64,000 bases of DNA from Longilinea sp964536805. GTDB lineage: Bacteria > Chloroflexota > Anaerolineae > Anaerolineales > Anaerolineaceae. The DNA lies in assembly GCA_964536805.1 (NCBI GenBank), contig CAZHYQ010000008.1, positions 1-64,000 of the forward strand, in the 5' to 3' direction. Below the pieces are notes generated by a model that was not told where the DNA came from, did no database searches, and worked only from the letters and a program-made list of their open reading frames with translations. The translations under genes were made by a program, and so were the position numbers. Position 1 is the stretch's first letter, and every line of letters starts with the position of its first letter. This document shows, in pieces, positions 1-7,726 of this stretch.

Positions 1-5
1 CGTGC

Positions 6-11
6 TATACT
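6..11 (+). promoter_or_regulatory. -10 box of tRNA-Gly
   Basis: TATACT lies 23 bases before the first base of tRNA-Gly. The -35 element would fall outside the window, so only half of the promoter can be seen. Confidence 0.5.
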
Positions 12-34
12 TCGGGCACACTGGAAACAGTGAT

Positions 35-107
35 GCGGGCGTGGTTCAGTTGGTAGAATGTCTCCTTGCCAAGGAGAAGGTCGTGGGTTCGAGTCCCATC
101 GCCCGCT
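35..107 (+). tRNA. tRNA-Gly (GCC)
   Basis: A complete 73-nt cloverleaf. The acceptor stem GCGGGCG pairs with CGCCCGC, the anticodon stem TCTCC/GGAGA encloses loop TTGCCAA with anticodon GCC, and the T-arm is GTGGG-TTCGAGT-CCCAT. The discriminator base is T and the 3' CCA is not encoded. A terminator follows within a few bases. Confidence 0.97.
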
Positions 108-110
108 CAA

Positions 111-134
111 AGCCCTCTAAGCGAGGGCTTTTTT
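111..134 (+). terminator. Rho-independent terminator of tRNA-Gly
   Basis: Stem AGCCCTC/GAGGGCT with loop TAAGC followed by a T-rich run, three bases after tRNA-Gly. It ends the glycine transcript before the separate tRNA-Cys promoter. Confidence 0.9.
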
Positions 135-165
135 CTTTAACAATCCAGCGGTCAAGCGCATTTCC

Positions 166-194
166 TTGACCAATCGCCTGAACTTTGTTAAAAT
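166..194 (+). promoter_or_regulatory. Promoter of tRNA-Cys
   Basis: TTGACC (166-171), 17-bp spacer, TAAAAT (189-194), 17 bases before the mature tRNA-Cys 5' end. Spacing and sequence fit a housekeeping sigma-70-type promoter. Confidence 0.8.
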
Positions 195-211
195 CCTGCT
201 ACCAATCAAAC

Positions 212-282
212 GGCGACGTGGCCAAGTGGCAAGGCAAGGGTCTGCAAAACCCTGATCATGGGTTCAAATCCCATCGTCGCCT
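212..282 (+). tRNA. tRNA-Cys (GCA)
   Basis: A 71-nt cloverleaf. Acceptor GGCGACG/CGTCGCC, anticodon stem AGGGT/ACCCT around loop CTGCAAA (anticodon GCA), T-arm ATGGG-TTCAAAT-CCCAT, and the U discriminator expected for cysteine. CCA is not encoded. Its 3' part is the apparent parent of the degenerate repeats that follow. Confidence 0.97.
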
Positions 283-632
283 CTTCCAGCAAAGAGCCCT
301 GTAGCAGGGCTTTTTTCTTGGGTTTACCATCGAGGTACAGGCAGATCCCATCGTCGCCTCTTTACAACATAGAGCCCTGTAGCAGGGCTTTATTCATGGG
401 TTTACCATCGAGGTACAGGCAGGTCCCATCGTCGCCTCAAGTAAAAAAGAAGCCCTCGTTGGGGCTTTTTTTGTTGACCATGGGTTTACCATCGAGGTAC
501 AGGCAACACCCTGCGGGTGCAGTTCTCATCGTCGCCTCTCTCAAAATCAAGAGCCCTCATTCGGTTTTTTTTCATGGGTTTGCCATCAAAGTATTAGCTG
601 CACCCTTCGGGTGCAGCTCCATCGTCACCTCT
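283..632 (+). repeat. Tandem degenerate tRNA-Cys tail/terminator repeats
   Basis: Four copies of a block resembling the tRNA-Cys T-arm and acceptor strand, ending near 360, 438, 538 and 632. Each ends CATCGTCGCCTC or a close variant, and each is preceded by a GAGCCCT-type hairpin with a T-run. The T-stem strands ATGGG and CCCAT are largely kept, but the loop is replaced by a segment TTTACCATCGAGGTACAGGC that can itself fold. The repeated TTTACC starts lie at 323, 401 and 485, and a mutated TTTGCC at 579. Copies four and five carry an extra palindrome around the CACCC/GGGTG core. Decay increases away from the intact tRNA. No integrase is nearby. Confidence 0.85.
295..316 (+). terminator. Terminator of tRNA-Cys
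   Basis: Stem GCCCTG/CAGGGC with loop TAG, then TTTTTT. The same hairpin recurs with increasing decay at 374-391, 451-472 and about 551-572, inside the downstream repeat array. Confidence 0.9.
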
Positions 633-663
633 CCAAAGATGGTAGCCCTTGGTGGGGGAAATG

Positions 664-697
664 CCGCCTTCCCTGGTTTGAATTTCAAGGAAGGCGG
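664..697 (-). terminator. Probable terminator of the cytochrome c gene
   Basis: Nine-bp stem CCGCCTTCC/GGAAGGCGG with a 16-base loop, about 40 bases past the cytochrome stop on the minus strand. The following T-run is weak. Confidence 0.5.
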
Positions 698-737
698 GTC
701 AACATTTAGTGAACGAGCAGTTCAATTGTCCAAAGCC

Positions 738-1616
738 TCACGGCAGCGATTGCAGGTAATTGAAGATGGCAGTCAGTTCATCATCCGTCATTTTTCCCTG
801 GAAGACCCACGGCATCGCGGGGCTGAGGTGGCGGCCGTCAGGTGTGGTACCGGTGCGAATAACCTTGAGAAAATCGTTCGCAGTCCATTTTCCAAGATCG
901 CCCTTCGGAGTGATATCCGGGGCCATCGTGTTTCCTGGTCCCGGAACCTTCGCCCCAGTCAAATTTTGACCGTGACAATCCCGGCAGCCAATGCTTCTCA
1001 CAAGATAATCGCCGTAGGCAGCCGTTGTGTCAGCATTCACGGCCATTGCCACAGATGCCTCGTGAGGTATCACTTCCGCCGGTATGAGTTGACCGAGCAC
1101 CCCCGCACCCAAAAGCGCTCGACCAATCACAGTCACCTGTGGTTTTGGCAGGGTATCCGCTACTGGCGGCAAACTGCGCACGTAGGCGATAATATCGTTC
1201 ATATCCTGATCACTCAAGTATTGATACACCTGAGCCGGCATGATGAACAAAGGCTTTCCGTCAACATCCAGTCCGTGCCTGAGGGCGCGCACGAAAGCCT
1301 CATCGCTGAGCGGAAGGCCATTCTTCCCGATTCCTGAAGCGATATTGGTGGCGTTGATGGTGCCCAGCATCGGATCGGAAATCATCGTTGAACCGCCAAA
1401 ATTCGGGCCGTGGCATTCAACACGCCGGTAAGCGCTCAGATGTTTCCCGCGCGCGATTGCGTCAGCATTGCTCGATAATGTCACGGGAACAGTGGGAACA
1501 TCATAGACTTTGTTTAACCGCGACAAAGTGATGCCATTGAGAACTGCCACCGCTACAACCAGCAGCCCGATCACAACAGCCAGGCCAATGCCAAGGCCCT
1601 TTAACACCTTACCCAT
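738..1616 (-). CDS. Membrane-anchored diheme-type cytochrome c, first heme motif damaged
   Basis: A 292-residue cytochrome c family protein, presumably an electron carrier facing outside the membrane. Residues about 5-28 form a hydrophobic anchor; two cytochrome c domains follow. The second has an intact CRDCH heme site (C211, C214, H215) and candidate axial M268. In the first the expected CxxCH reads RVECH: R65 (codon CGT, 1422-1424) replaces the first Cys while C68 and H69 remain, and M126 sits where an axial Met would be. A single T-to-C change would explain it. AGGAGA precedes the ATG. It appears monocistronic. Confidence 0.88.
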   Translation of the reverse strand: MGKVLKGLGIGLAVVIGLLVVAVAVLNGITLSRLNKVYDVPTVPVTLSSNADAIARGKHLSAYRRVECHGPNFGGSTMISDPMLGTINATNIASGIGKNGLPLSDEAFVRALRHGLDVDGKPLFIMPAQVYQYLSDQDMNDIIAYVRSLPPVADTLPKPQVTVIGRALLGAGVLGQLIPAEVIPHEASVAMAVNADTTAAYGDYLVRSIGCRDCHGQNLTGAKVPGPGNTMAPDITPKGDLGKWTANDFLKVIRTGTTPDGRHLSPAMPWVFQGKMTDDELTAIFNYLQSLP

Positions 1617-1839
1617 AATTCATTCTCCTTTTACCCCGAACAATATAAATTACAATATTCGCAATTATTATAATTATTTATCTATATTATCTATATTCGA
1701 ATTTATAAAGACAATGGCAAAAAATCTTGGAAGATTAGAAGATTCTCATGATTTGCGAGCTGTTCAGAGGGCGAAACAGTCCCCCGCCACCGCCGGCACT
1801 TCATAAAGGGGGTTTTCAATTTATGGCAAAAGATTAGCG

Positions 1840-2343
1840 CTATCCCAGCAGTTTTGCCATGAAATATTGATCGATATAGCCGCCATCGACGAACAAATCG
1901 TCGCGCTTGACGCCTTCCACCTGGTAGCCCATCCGTTGGTACAGCGAGATGCCCCGCTGGTTATGCGTCATCACATTCAGTTCCAGCCGGTGGATGCCCT
2001 GGCGCACAGACCATTCTTCCAACGCCAGAAACAAGCGTTTGCCAATTCCCTGCCCGCTGTATTCTTGCAGAACGCCAATAACGATGTGTACCGTTTTCCA
2101 GTTGCGCCGGTAATCGCCACCGATACCGGCAATGTAACCCACTAGCTTGCCTTCTACCTCGGCCACGATGATGGTTTTATTGGCGCTTGCCAAAATGGTC
2201 CGGATGCGTTCGCGCTGTTCCTCAACGGTGGTGGTACGTTCGCCGGTTTCCAACAGCATGAAGTGCGTCTCCTCATCCAATTGACGGCACAAAGCAAGAT
2301 ATTGTTCAGCATCCTGTTCCTGGATGGTACGCAATTCAGCCAT
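1840..2343 (-). CDS. GNAT family N-acetyltransferase
   Basis: A 167-residue single-domain acetyltransferase predicted to move acetyl from acetyl-CoA to an amine; the substrate cannot be read from sequence. The CoA-binding motif A is seen as QEYSGQGIGKRL (about 93-104), and the C-terminal NQRGISLYQRMGYQVEG (about 128-144) is typical of RimI/RimL-like enzymes. Length is normal. It stands alone between the cytochrome and the ParB-like gene, with an AT-rich spacer on its downstream side. Confidence 0.88.
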   Translation of the reverse strand: MAELRTIQEQDAEQYLALCRQLDEETHFMLLETGERTTTVEEQRERIRTILASANKTIIVAEVEGKLVGYIAGIGGDYRRNWKTVHIVIGVLQEYSGQGIGKRLFLALEEWSVRQGIHRLELNVMTHNQRGISLYQRMGYQVEGVKRDDLFVDGGYIDQYFMAKLLG

Positions 2344-2498
2344 GGGAGTCCTTTCAGGAGGTTCGGTTGTCGATCAAGATAAACGGAACGGATCGCCTTT
2401 ATTGTCCATTTTACAACGCTTGGCAAATTTGTTGAATTATTTTCCCGCCTTTTCGAATTGCATGCCAGCAACCCTTTAAGGTGTCATACTTATTAATG

Positions 2499-2532
2499 GA
2501 AACCGCCAGGATGTCCGGGTCCTGGCGGTTTC
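2499..2532 (-). terminator. Strong hairpin, likely terminator of the ParB-like gene
   Basis: Perfect 13-bp stem GAAACCGCCAGGA/TCCTGGCGGTTTC with 8-base loop. It lies 40 bases past the stop at 2573 on the minus strand; the T-run is poor on both sides, so efficiency is uncertain. Confidence 0.6.
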
Positions 2533-2572
2533 TTCTACCTATAATCCAATTCCCAACCCACTCAGAGGAGAA

Positions 2573-3031
2573 TCATCTTTCCCAAACGGTAACAAAAGCT
2601 TCAATTTCGTTTTGACCGGTAGCCTGAGCCACCGAAACCCGATGGTGGCCATCGCGGATGTAATAGCATCCATCCAGCTCAATAAGTTCCACGGCAGGCA
2701 GATGCCGGCCCTTAAGAATAGCTACTGCGACCTGGATCCAACGATCGCGAATGCGTTCATTGAGCGGATGAAAGAAACGGTCGAAATCGCGGCCGCGCCC
2801 TTCACTGCCAATAATCCGCCGGGTCGAAAGTGTGACAAGACCGCGCGAATGTTCCCGCCGAAAACCGGCGAAACCGGGCAGACTGTTCAGGCCGGTGCGC
2901 CGGCCCAGCAAACCGTTCACCGCCATCAGCAGGTTGCCGCGCAGAAGTGCGGCATTGAATCGTATGAGGGCCTCATCGGCATAAGAATTACCAAAAGTGA
3001 ACACGTGAAGCGTTTCGAGTTGAGCAACCAT
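2573..3031 (-). CDS. Stand-alone ParB/Srx-like domain protein
   Basis: About 152 residues. The C-terminal half (KGRHLPAVELIELDGCYYIR, then DGHHRVSVA) matches the ParB/sulfiredoxin-like nucleotide-binding fold, with DGHHR at the usual GHRR-type position. The N-terminal half is Arg-rich and unassigned. The helix-turn-helix and dimer domains of real chromosome-partition ParB are missing and no parA is near, so a partition role is unlikely. The ATG at 3031 is preferred because AAGGAGGT lies 6 bases upstream; a GTG two codons earlier would touch that site. Function unknown. Confidence 0.75.
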   Translation of the reverse strand: MVAQLETLHVFTFGNSYADEALIRFNAALLRGNLLMAVNGLLGRRTGLNSLPGFAGFRREHSRGLVTLSTRRIIGSEGRGRDFDRFFHPLNERIRDRWIQVAVAILKGRHLPAVELIELDGCYYIRDGHHRVSVAQATGQNEIEAFVTVWER

Positions 3032-3144
3032 GACCACACCTCCTTTCCTTGCAGCATCAATCCTTTTCTAGGATAGATCATAACCAAAAACCAATTATCT
3101 TCACTGGATAAATGGCGGTTTTTCATCCCTGCCGCGAGAATGAA

Positions 3145-3174
3145 ATTCGCCCAGGCCATCTGGCCAGGGCGAAT
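3145..3174 (-). terminator. Terminator of the sensor kinase gene
   Basis: Stem ATTCGCCC/GGGCGAAT with an inner GGCC/GGCC hairpin, 25 bases beyond the kinase stop; followed on the minus strand by a moderately T-rich stretch. Confidence 0.6.
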
Positions 3175-3198
3175 AATGGACGCAAGGAATGAGGATGC

Positions 3199-6100
3199 TT
3201 AGAATTCCTGAACATCTCCATTCCAAAAAACGAATGCCACTGTCCCGCCGCCAGGCCGGCTATCCACATCCAGCGTGGCGCCGATGGAAGCCGCCCGCTC
3301 GCGAATGATGCCCAATCCCATATGCCCGCTGGGGACGGAATCCAGGTCAAATCCTTTGCCGTCATCATCCACCCGCAACAGGACCTGACCATCCAGATCG
3401 GAGAGCTTGACGCTCACCCGGCTGGCCTGTGCATGTTTGGCAATATTATTCAGCAGTTCCTGGGCGATGCGGTAAAACGCCACCTGAACGTCCGGCGGCA
3501 GCACAAACTGGCCTTCCACGCTCACATCAACATGAACCTGGGTACGGCCGGTGAACGCCAGGCAAAGCTGCTTAACCAGATCGGCCAGATTCGTCTCGAT
3601 CAATGATGCCGGGCGCAATTCCAGCAGCAAAGTACGCATTTCAGCCAACGCGCCGCGGGTTAATTCGCGCACCTGGTCCAGCCGTTTACGGCCCTCCTCG
3701 GGGTTGCGTTCCCAGATGCGCGGGAGAACATCCGCGATCAGGCTGGTGGTAAAAAGAGTTTGCGTCACCGCATCATGCAAATCACGCGCCAGGCGGCTGC
3801 GTTCAGCGGCAACTGCGTTTTGTTCCGCCTGGGCCCGCAATTGCGCGTTGGCTATCGCCAGCGAAGCCTGATCAGCCAGGGTCAGCGCCAGATTGATTTC
3901 CTCATCCTTAATCTCATGGCGTTTTTCAAACAATAGCGCCAAACCGCCGTTTACCTTTCCACTCATCGGTAAAGGAACCGCCAGAACCGCGCCGTGAGAT
4001 GAAGCGTAGGGAAGTTCAAGTTCGCCAGTAATCGCGTGTCTGGATTTTAAATCGGGGATCGCGACAGGTTGACCGCGTGCCAGGCTTTTCAGCACTCCAT
4101 CTCCAATAAAGCCTCGCCAATTACGCAGCGCTTCCACTGAGGCGCCCTCATGCTCCAGGCAAGCCAATACAGCCTGTTCGCCGCTTTCATCGGTCTGAAA
4201 GATATAGGCGCAGCACGCCCCGGTAAGGCGCGTCGCTTGCACCAAAATAGTATCCAGACTCTCGCCCAGCGAATAATTGGAATTGAGCAGGGAGACAATC
4301 TTCCGCAGTCCTTCGCTCACGGACTGGCGGCGCTCAATTTCCATGGTGCGTTCCCGAACCTGCACTTCGAGTGAGCGGTTGCGGTCCTTGATATCCTGAA
4401 CGCGCATGCGGTAAGCGCCAAAAGAGATGCCTGCCAGTACCACCACAATCGCCAGGTAAAACCACCAGGTTTGCCAGATGGGCAATGTGACGTGGATTTT
4501 GACTGAAAATCCATCCACATTCCAGATGCCGTCACTGTTGGAACCGCGGACGCGAAAGGTATAATCGCCGCCCTTGAGATTGGTGTAACTGGCATACCGG
4601 CGCGTTCCAGCCGTAATCCATTGGCGGTCGAACCCTTCCAACATGTAGGTGTATTGATTTCGCAAGGGTGCAAAATAATCCAACGCAGCGAAATCAAAGG
4701 AAATAAAATCATCGCCATAATCAAGATTGATGGTTTCACCGGGTTGTAAATCCGTCCGAACCGTCTTATTGAATTTGCGGAAAGCAGTAATCACCACTGG
4801 CGGAATGCTGGAATTATCGGTCACATCCTGCGGGAAGAAAGAATTAAACCCATTGATCCCGCCAAAAAACATTTCGCCGCTGCTGTTGAGGAAAAAAGCA
4901 CCGCCGTTAAATTCATCACCCTGCAGTCCATCTTTGGAGGTGTAATTGCGGAAGGTCTCCCGCTGCGGATCAAAGCGGGTCAAACCGGAATTGGAACTGA
5001 TCCACAGGTTGCTGCGTTCATCTGCCAGAATGCCGGAGAGCGAATTGCTTGGTAGCCCATTCTTGGTGGTAAAACGGGTGAATACTTGTGTATCTCGAGA
5101 AAAATAATTCAGTCCTCCGCCGTAAGTCGCAATCCACATGTTTCCAAAAGCATCTTCATGGAAGGAGCGGACAAGATTGCTCGACAGGCTTTTGGAATCA
5201 TTGGGAAGGCTGTAATAATTGGTAAATTGATTGGCAACCGGATCCCAAATGCTGACGCCGCCGTATGTGCCGATCCAGATAAGCCCCTGACTGTCCTGAT
5301 AAATGATCCGGACGCGGTTATCCACCAGGCTGTTTGCAGCGCCAGGGCTTTGACGGAAATGGGTAAAGGTTTTTCCATCGGCATTCAGCCGGTCCATGCC
5401 CTGGGTCGACAGACCAATCCACAAATTGCCGTTACGGTCCTCGAACAAGGCGGTCACGCGGTCTTCTGCCAGGCTGGTTTCGTCATCTGGCGAATTCTTG
5501 AAATGAATGAAATATCCGGTCCGCCGGTCAAAATAATCCAATCCGCCGCCGTTTGTACCTACCCAGAGCCGGTTCGTTCGGTCAACCACCAATGCCCGGA
5601 CATCGTCATTTGCCAGAGTCGATGGACGGCGCGGATCATGGCGATAAATGGTCATTTCATTGGCGCTTTGATCCAGCCGGTTCAAGCCGCCAAAATGCGT
5701 ACCTACCCACAATAAGCCGCTCTGATCCTCGGTGATTGCCAGAACATCATTATCGCTGAGGGTCTGGGATTGATTGGGGCGGTGTTGGAAAAGCTTGAAT
5801 TTCTGCAGCGCTCCGGCGTACTTGTTGACGCCTCCGCCGCCGGTGCCGATCCACAAAATGCCGCCGCGGTCTTCAAACAACGACAAAATCGAATCGCTGC
5901 TGATCGAGTAGATATCACTTGAATCGGAGCGGTATTGGATAAACCGGTTTTTCGCCCGGTCCAGCAGATTCAACCCGGCGTTGGTTCCAACCCACAATTC
6001 TCCGCGATGATCCTCATAAATTGCACTGACTTCATCGCTGCTCAAGGAAAAAGAATTATCAATCTCATAGCGATAGCGGGTGAAAGTGTTGGTGGTGCGA

Positions 6101-6903
6101 TCCAACTGGTTCAATCCCCCGTTTTCCGTTCCAATCCAAAGGGTCCTGCGGCTGTCTTCAAAAATAACGGGCACAGTATCGGCACTGAGGCTCTCAGGAT
6201 CTTTTGGATCATTTCGATAGTGTTTGAATTTCCCGGTTGCCCGATCAAGTCCGTTCAAACCGCCGGAAGCCGTGCCCACCCATAGAATTCCCTGTCTGTC
6301 TTCAAAAATGGACAAAACATGGTTGTTGCTGAGACTATCCGGGTCAGCCGAAATATTCTGAAAATGCATGAATTTGTCCGCAGCGGCATCATAGCGATTC
6401 AGCCCGCCGTCTTCCGTACCCACCCACAGAATGCCTTCTTGATCCTGGTAGAGTGCCGAGATATTTTTTCCACTCAGGCTATTGGAATTGCCATCCTGTG
6501 GAAAATAATGGATGAAACTGTTGGTCTCGCGCTCTAGACGGTCGAGGCCGTTGAGCGTACCGACCCAAAGGCGGCGTTCCGAGTCCACCAGCAATGCATT
6601 GATATTGTTATCCGCCAGCGAAGTCGGGTCATCCAGATCGTGTCGAAATACCTCAAATTCATAACCGTCATAACGGTTCAGGCCATCTTCGGTACCAATC
6701 CACAGGTAGCCCTGCCCATCCTGGGTAATGGCATGCGCCCAGCTTTGTGAAAGGCCCTGGTCCACCGAAAGCCGGTCAAAACGCACCACCTCGGCTACAG
6801 CCTGCACCGGCTGAACGCTGCCCAGCAGCATGGAAATGCAGGCTGACGCAACCACGACCCACGTAGCAAGGAGCTGGATGGATTTTTTATAAAAGCAATG
6901 CAT
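3199..6903 (-). CDS. Reg_prop beta-propeller sensor histidine kinase (Y_Y_Y, GAF, HisKA_3)
   Basis: A 1234-residue membrane sensor kinase. Order: signal-like hydrophobic N-terminus (about 8-35); a long run of Reg_prop repeats with the recurrent core LWIGTEDGLNRYD, enough for two seven-bladed propellers (to about 700); a Y_Y_Y domain; one membrane span; a GAF domain; then the kinase core. The HisKA_3 box LARDLHDAVTQTLF places the phosphorylated His at 1043; the ATPase N-box is ELLNNIAKHAQ and the G-box DDGKGFDL plus GHMGLGIIRERA. The propeller should sense a ligand outside the membrane. Such kinases signal to NarL/LuxR-type regulators, but none is adjacent, so it is an orphan here. It has no receiver domain. 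Confidence 0.93.
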   Translation of the reverse strand: MHCFYKKSIQLLATWVVVASACISMLLGSVQPVQAVAEVVRFDRLSVDQGLSQSWAHAITQDGQGYLWIGTEDGLNRYDGYEFEVFRHDLDDPTSLADNNINALLVDSERRLWVGTLNGLDRLERETNSFIHYFPQDGNSNSLSGKNISALYQDQEGILWVGTEDGGLNRYDAAADKFMHFQNISADPDSLSNNHVLSIFEDRQGILWVGTASGGLNGLDRATGKFKHYRNDPKDPESLSADTVPVIFEDSRRTLWIGTENGGLNQLDRTTNTFTRYRYEIDNSFSLSSDEVSAIYEDHRGELWVGTNAGLNLLDRAKNRFIQYRSDSSDIYSISSDSILSLFEDRGGILWIGTGGGGVNKYAGALQKFKLFQHRPNQSQTLSDNDVLAITEDQSGLLWVGTHFGGLNRLDQSANEMTIYRHDPRRPSTLANDDVRALVVDRTNRLWVGTNGGGLDYFDRRTGYFIHFKNSPDDETSLAEDRVTALFEDRNGNLWIGLSTQGMDRLNADGKTFTHFRQSPGAANSLVDNRVRIIYQDSQGLIWIGTYGGVSIWDPVANQFTNYYSLPNDSKSLSSNLVRSFHEDAFGNMWIATYGGGLNYFSRDTQVFTRFTTKNGLPSNSLSGILADERSNLWISSNSGLTRFDPQRETFRNYTSKDGLQGDEFNGGAFFLNSSGEMFFGGINGFNSFFPQDVTDNSSIPPVVITAFRKFNKTVRTDLQPGETINLDYGDDFISFDFAALDYFAPLRNQYTYMLEGFDRQWITAGTRRYASYTNLKGGDYTFRVRGSNSDGIWNVDGFSVKIHVTLPIWQTWWFYLAIVVVLAGISFGAYRMRVQDIKDRNRSLEVQVRERTMEIERRQSVSEGLRKIVSLLNSNYSLGESLDTILVQATRLTGACCAYIFQTDESGEQAVLACLEHEGASVEALRNWRGFIGDGVLKSLARGQPVAIPDLKSRHAITGELELPYASSHGAVLAVPLPMSGKVNGGLALLFEKRHEIKDEEINLALTLADQASLAIANAQLRAQAEQNAVAAERSRLARDLHDAVTQTLFTTSLIADVLPRIWERNPEEGRKRLDQVRELTRGALAEMRTLLLELRPASLIETNLADLVKQLCLAFTGRTQVHVDVSVEGQFVLPPDVQVAFYRIAQELLNNIAKHAQASRVSVKLSDLDGQVLLRVDDDGKGFDLDSVPSGHMGLGIIRERAASIGATLDVDSRPGGGTVAFVFWNGDVQEF

Positions 6904-6955
6904 ACTAGAATTTTAGCGTGCCTTTGGTTTTTTTGACCGGCAGAAAGGCCAGTAT

Positions 6956-6992
6956 TTAATAAAACAAGCCCCGACGGCAACCGTCAGGGCTT
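6956..6992 (-). terminator. Terminator of the superoxide dismutase gene
   Basis: Twelve-bp stem AAGCCCTGACGG/CCGTCGGGGCTT (one G-T pair) with a 3-base loop, then GTTTTATT on the minus strand, 18 bases after the sod stop. Confidence 0.88.
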
Positions 6993-7009
6993 CTTTGGAC
7001 AGACTAATA

Positions 7010-7603
7010 CTATCTCAGGTTCCCGGCCACGAAATCCCAGTTGACCAGATGATCCAGGAAAGCCTGGACGAAATCCGGCCGGCGGTTTTGGTAGTCAAGA
7101 TAGTAGGCGTGCTCCCACACATCCACCGTGAGCAGCGCTTTTTGGCCTTTCGCCAGCGGCGTCTCCGCGTTTGGCGTGGAGACGATCTTCAATTCACCGC
7201 CTTCCAACACCAACCAGGCCCAGCCTGAACCAAAACGCCCGACCGCCGCAGCTTTGAATAGTTCGGCAAATTTCTCATAGCTGCCAAAGGCCGCATCGAT
7301 GTCTTTCGCCAGCTTTCCAGCGGGTTTTCCGCCGCCGCCCGACTTCATGCAGTGCCAGAAGAAGGTGTGATTCCAGGTTTGCGCGGCATTGTTAAACATG
7401 CCAGCCTTGGCTGCGTCGCCCGCTGCGAGGAGGATGATATCCTCCAGCGGTTTGCTTTCCAGGTCCGTCCCGGCAATCAACTTGTTGAGGTTATCGACGT
7501 AAGCCTTGTGATGCTTGCCGTGGTGGAAACTGATCGTGCGCGCAGAATAATAGGGTTCCAGGGCATCTTCTGCGTAAGGTAAAACAGGCAGTTCAAAAGC
7601 CAT
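7010..7603 (-). CDS. sodB: Fe-type superoxide dismutase
   Basis: A 197-residue Fe/Mn superoxide dismutase that converts superoxide to oxygen and hydrogen peroxide in the cytoplasm. The four metal ligands are visible: H27 (in SFHHGKHHKAY), H79 (NHTFFW), D161 and H165 (DVWEHAYYLDY). The active-site Gln lies in the N-terminal domain (Q75 of AAQTWNHT) and the C-terminal site reads RFGSGW rather than QGSGW, which favours Fe over Mn, though cambialistic enzymes exist. The ATG at 7603 is chosen because GAGGAGGG precedes it; an ATG 15 codons upstream lacks such a site. It has its own terminator. Confidence 0.95.
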   Translation of the reverse strand: MAFELPVLPYAEDALEPYYSARTISFHHGKHHKAYVDNLNKLIAGTDLESKPLEDIILLAAGDAAKAGMFNNAAQTWNHTFFWHCMKSGGGGKPAGKLAKDIDAAFGSYEKFAELFKAAAVGRFGSGWAWLVLEGGELKIVSTPNAETPLAKGQKALLTVDVWEHAYYLDYQNRRPDFVQAFLDHLVNWDFVAGNLR

Positions 7604-7677
7604 TCGTCCCTCCTCTTGAATTAAATGAATTGGTTTGTACTGGCTCATCCGGCCTTTTTCCCGCCCGCCGGACCTGC

Positions 7678-7712
7678 CAAAACCCAGGCCTGGTCATTTG
7701 AACCAGGCCTGG
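7678..7712 (-). terminator. Terminator of the aldolase gene
   Basis: Eleven-bp perfect stem CCAGGCCTGGT/ACCAGGCCTGG, loop of 7, followed on the minus strand by GTTTTGG, 15 bases past the fbaB stop. Confidence 0.85.
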
Positions 7713-7726
7713 AAAGGATCACATGC

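Noticed and set aside
283..640. CRISPR-like repeat array.
   Set aside because: The repeats are unequal, contain tRNA fragments and terminators, and have no unique spacers or cas genes nearby.
258..1337. A 359-residue plus-strand frame starting inside tRNA-Cys with repeated MGLPSRYRQ peptides.
   Set aside because: It runs across a tRNA, the tail repeats and antisense to the cytochrome gene. The repeated peptides come from the DNA repeats, whose spacings (78 and 84) happen to be multiples of three.
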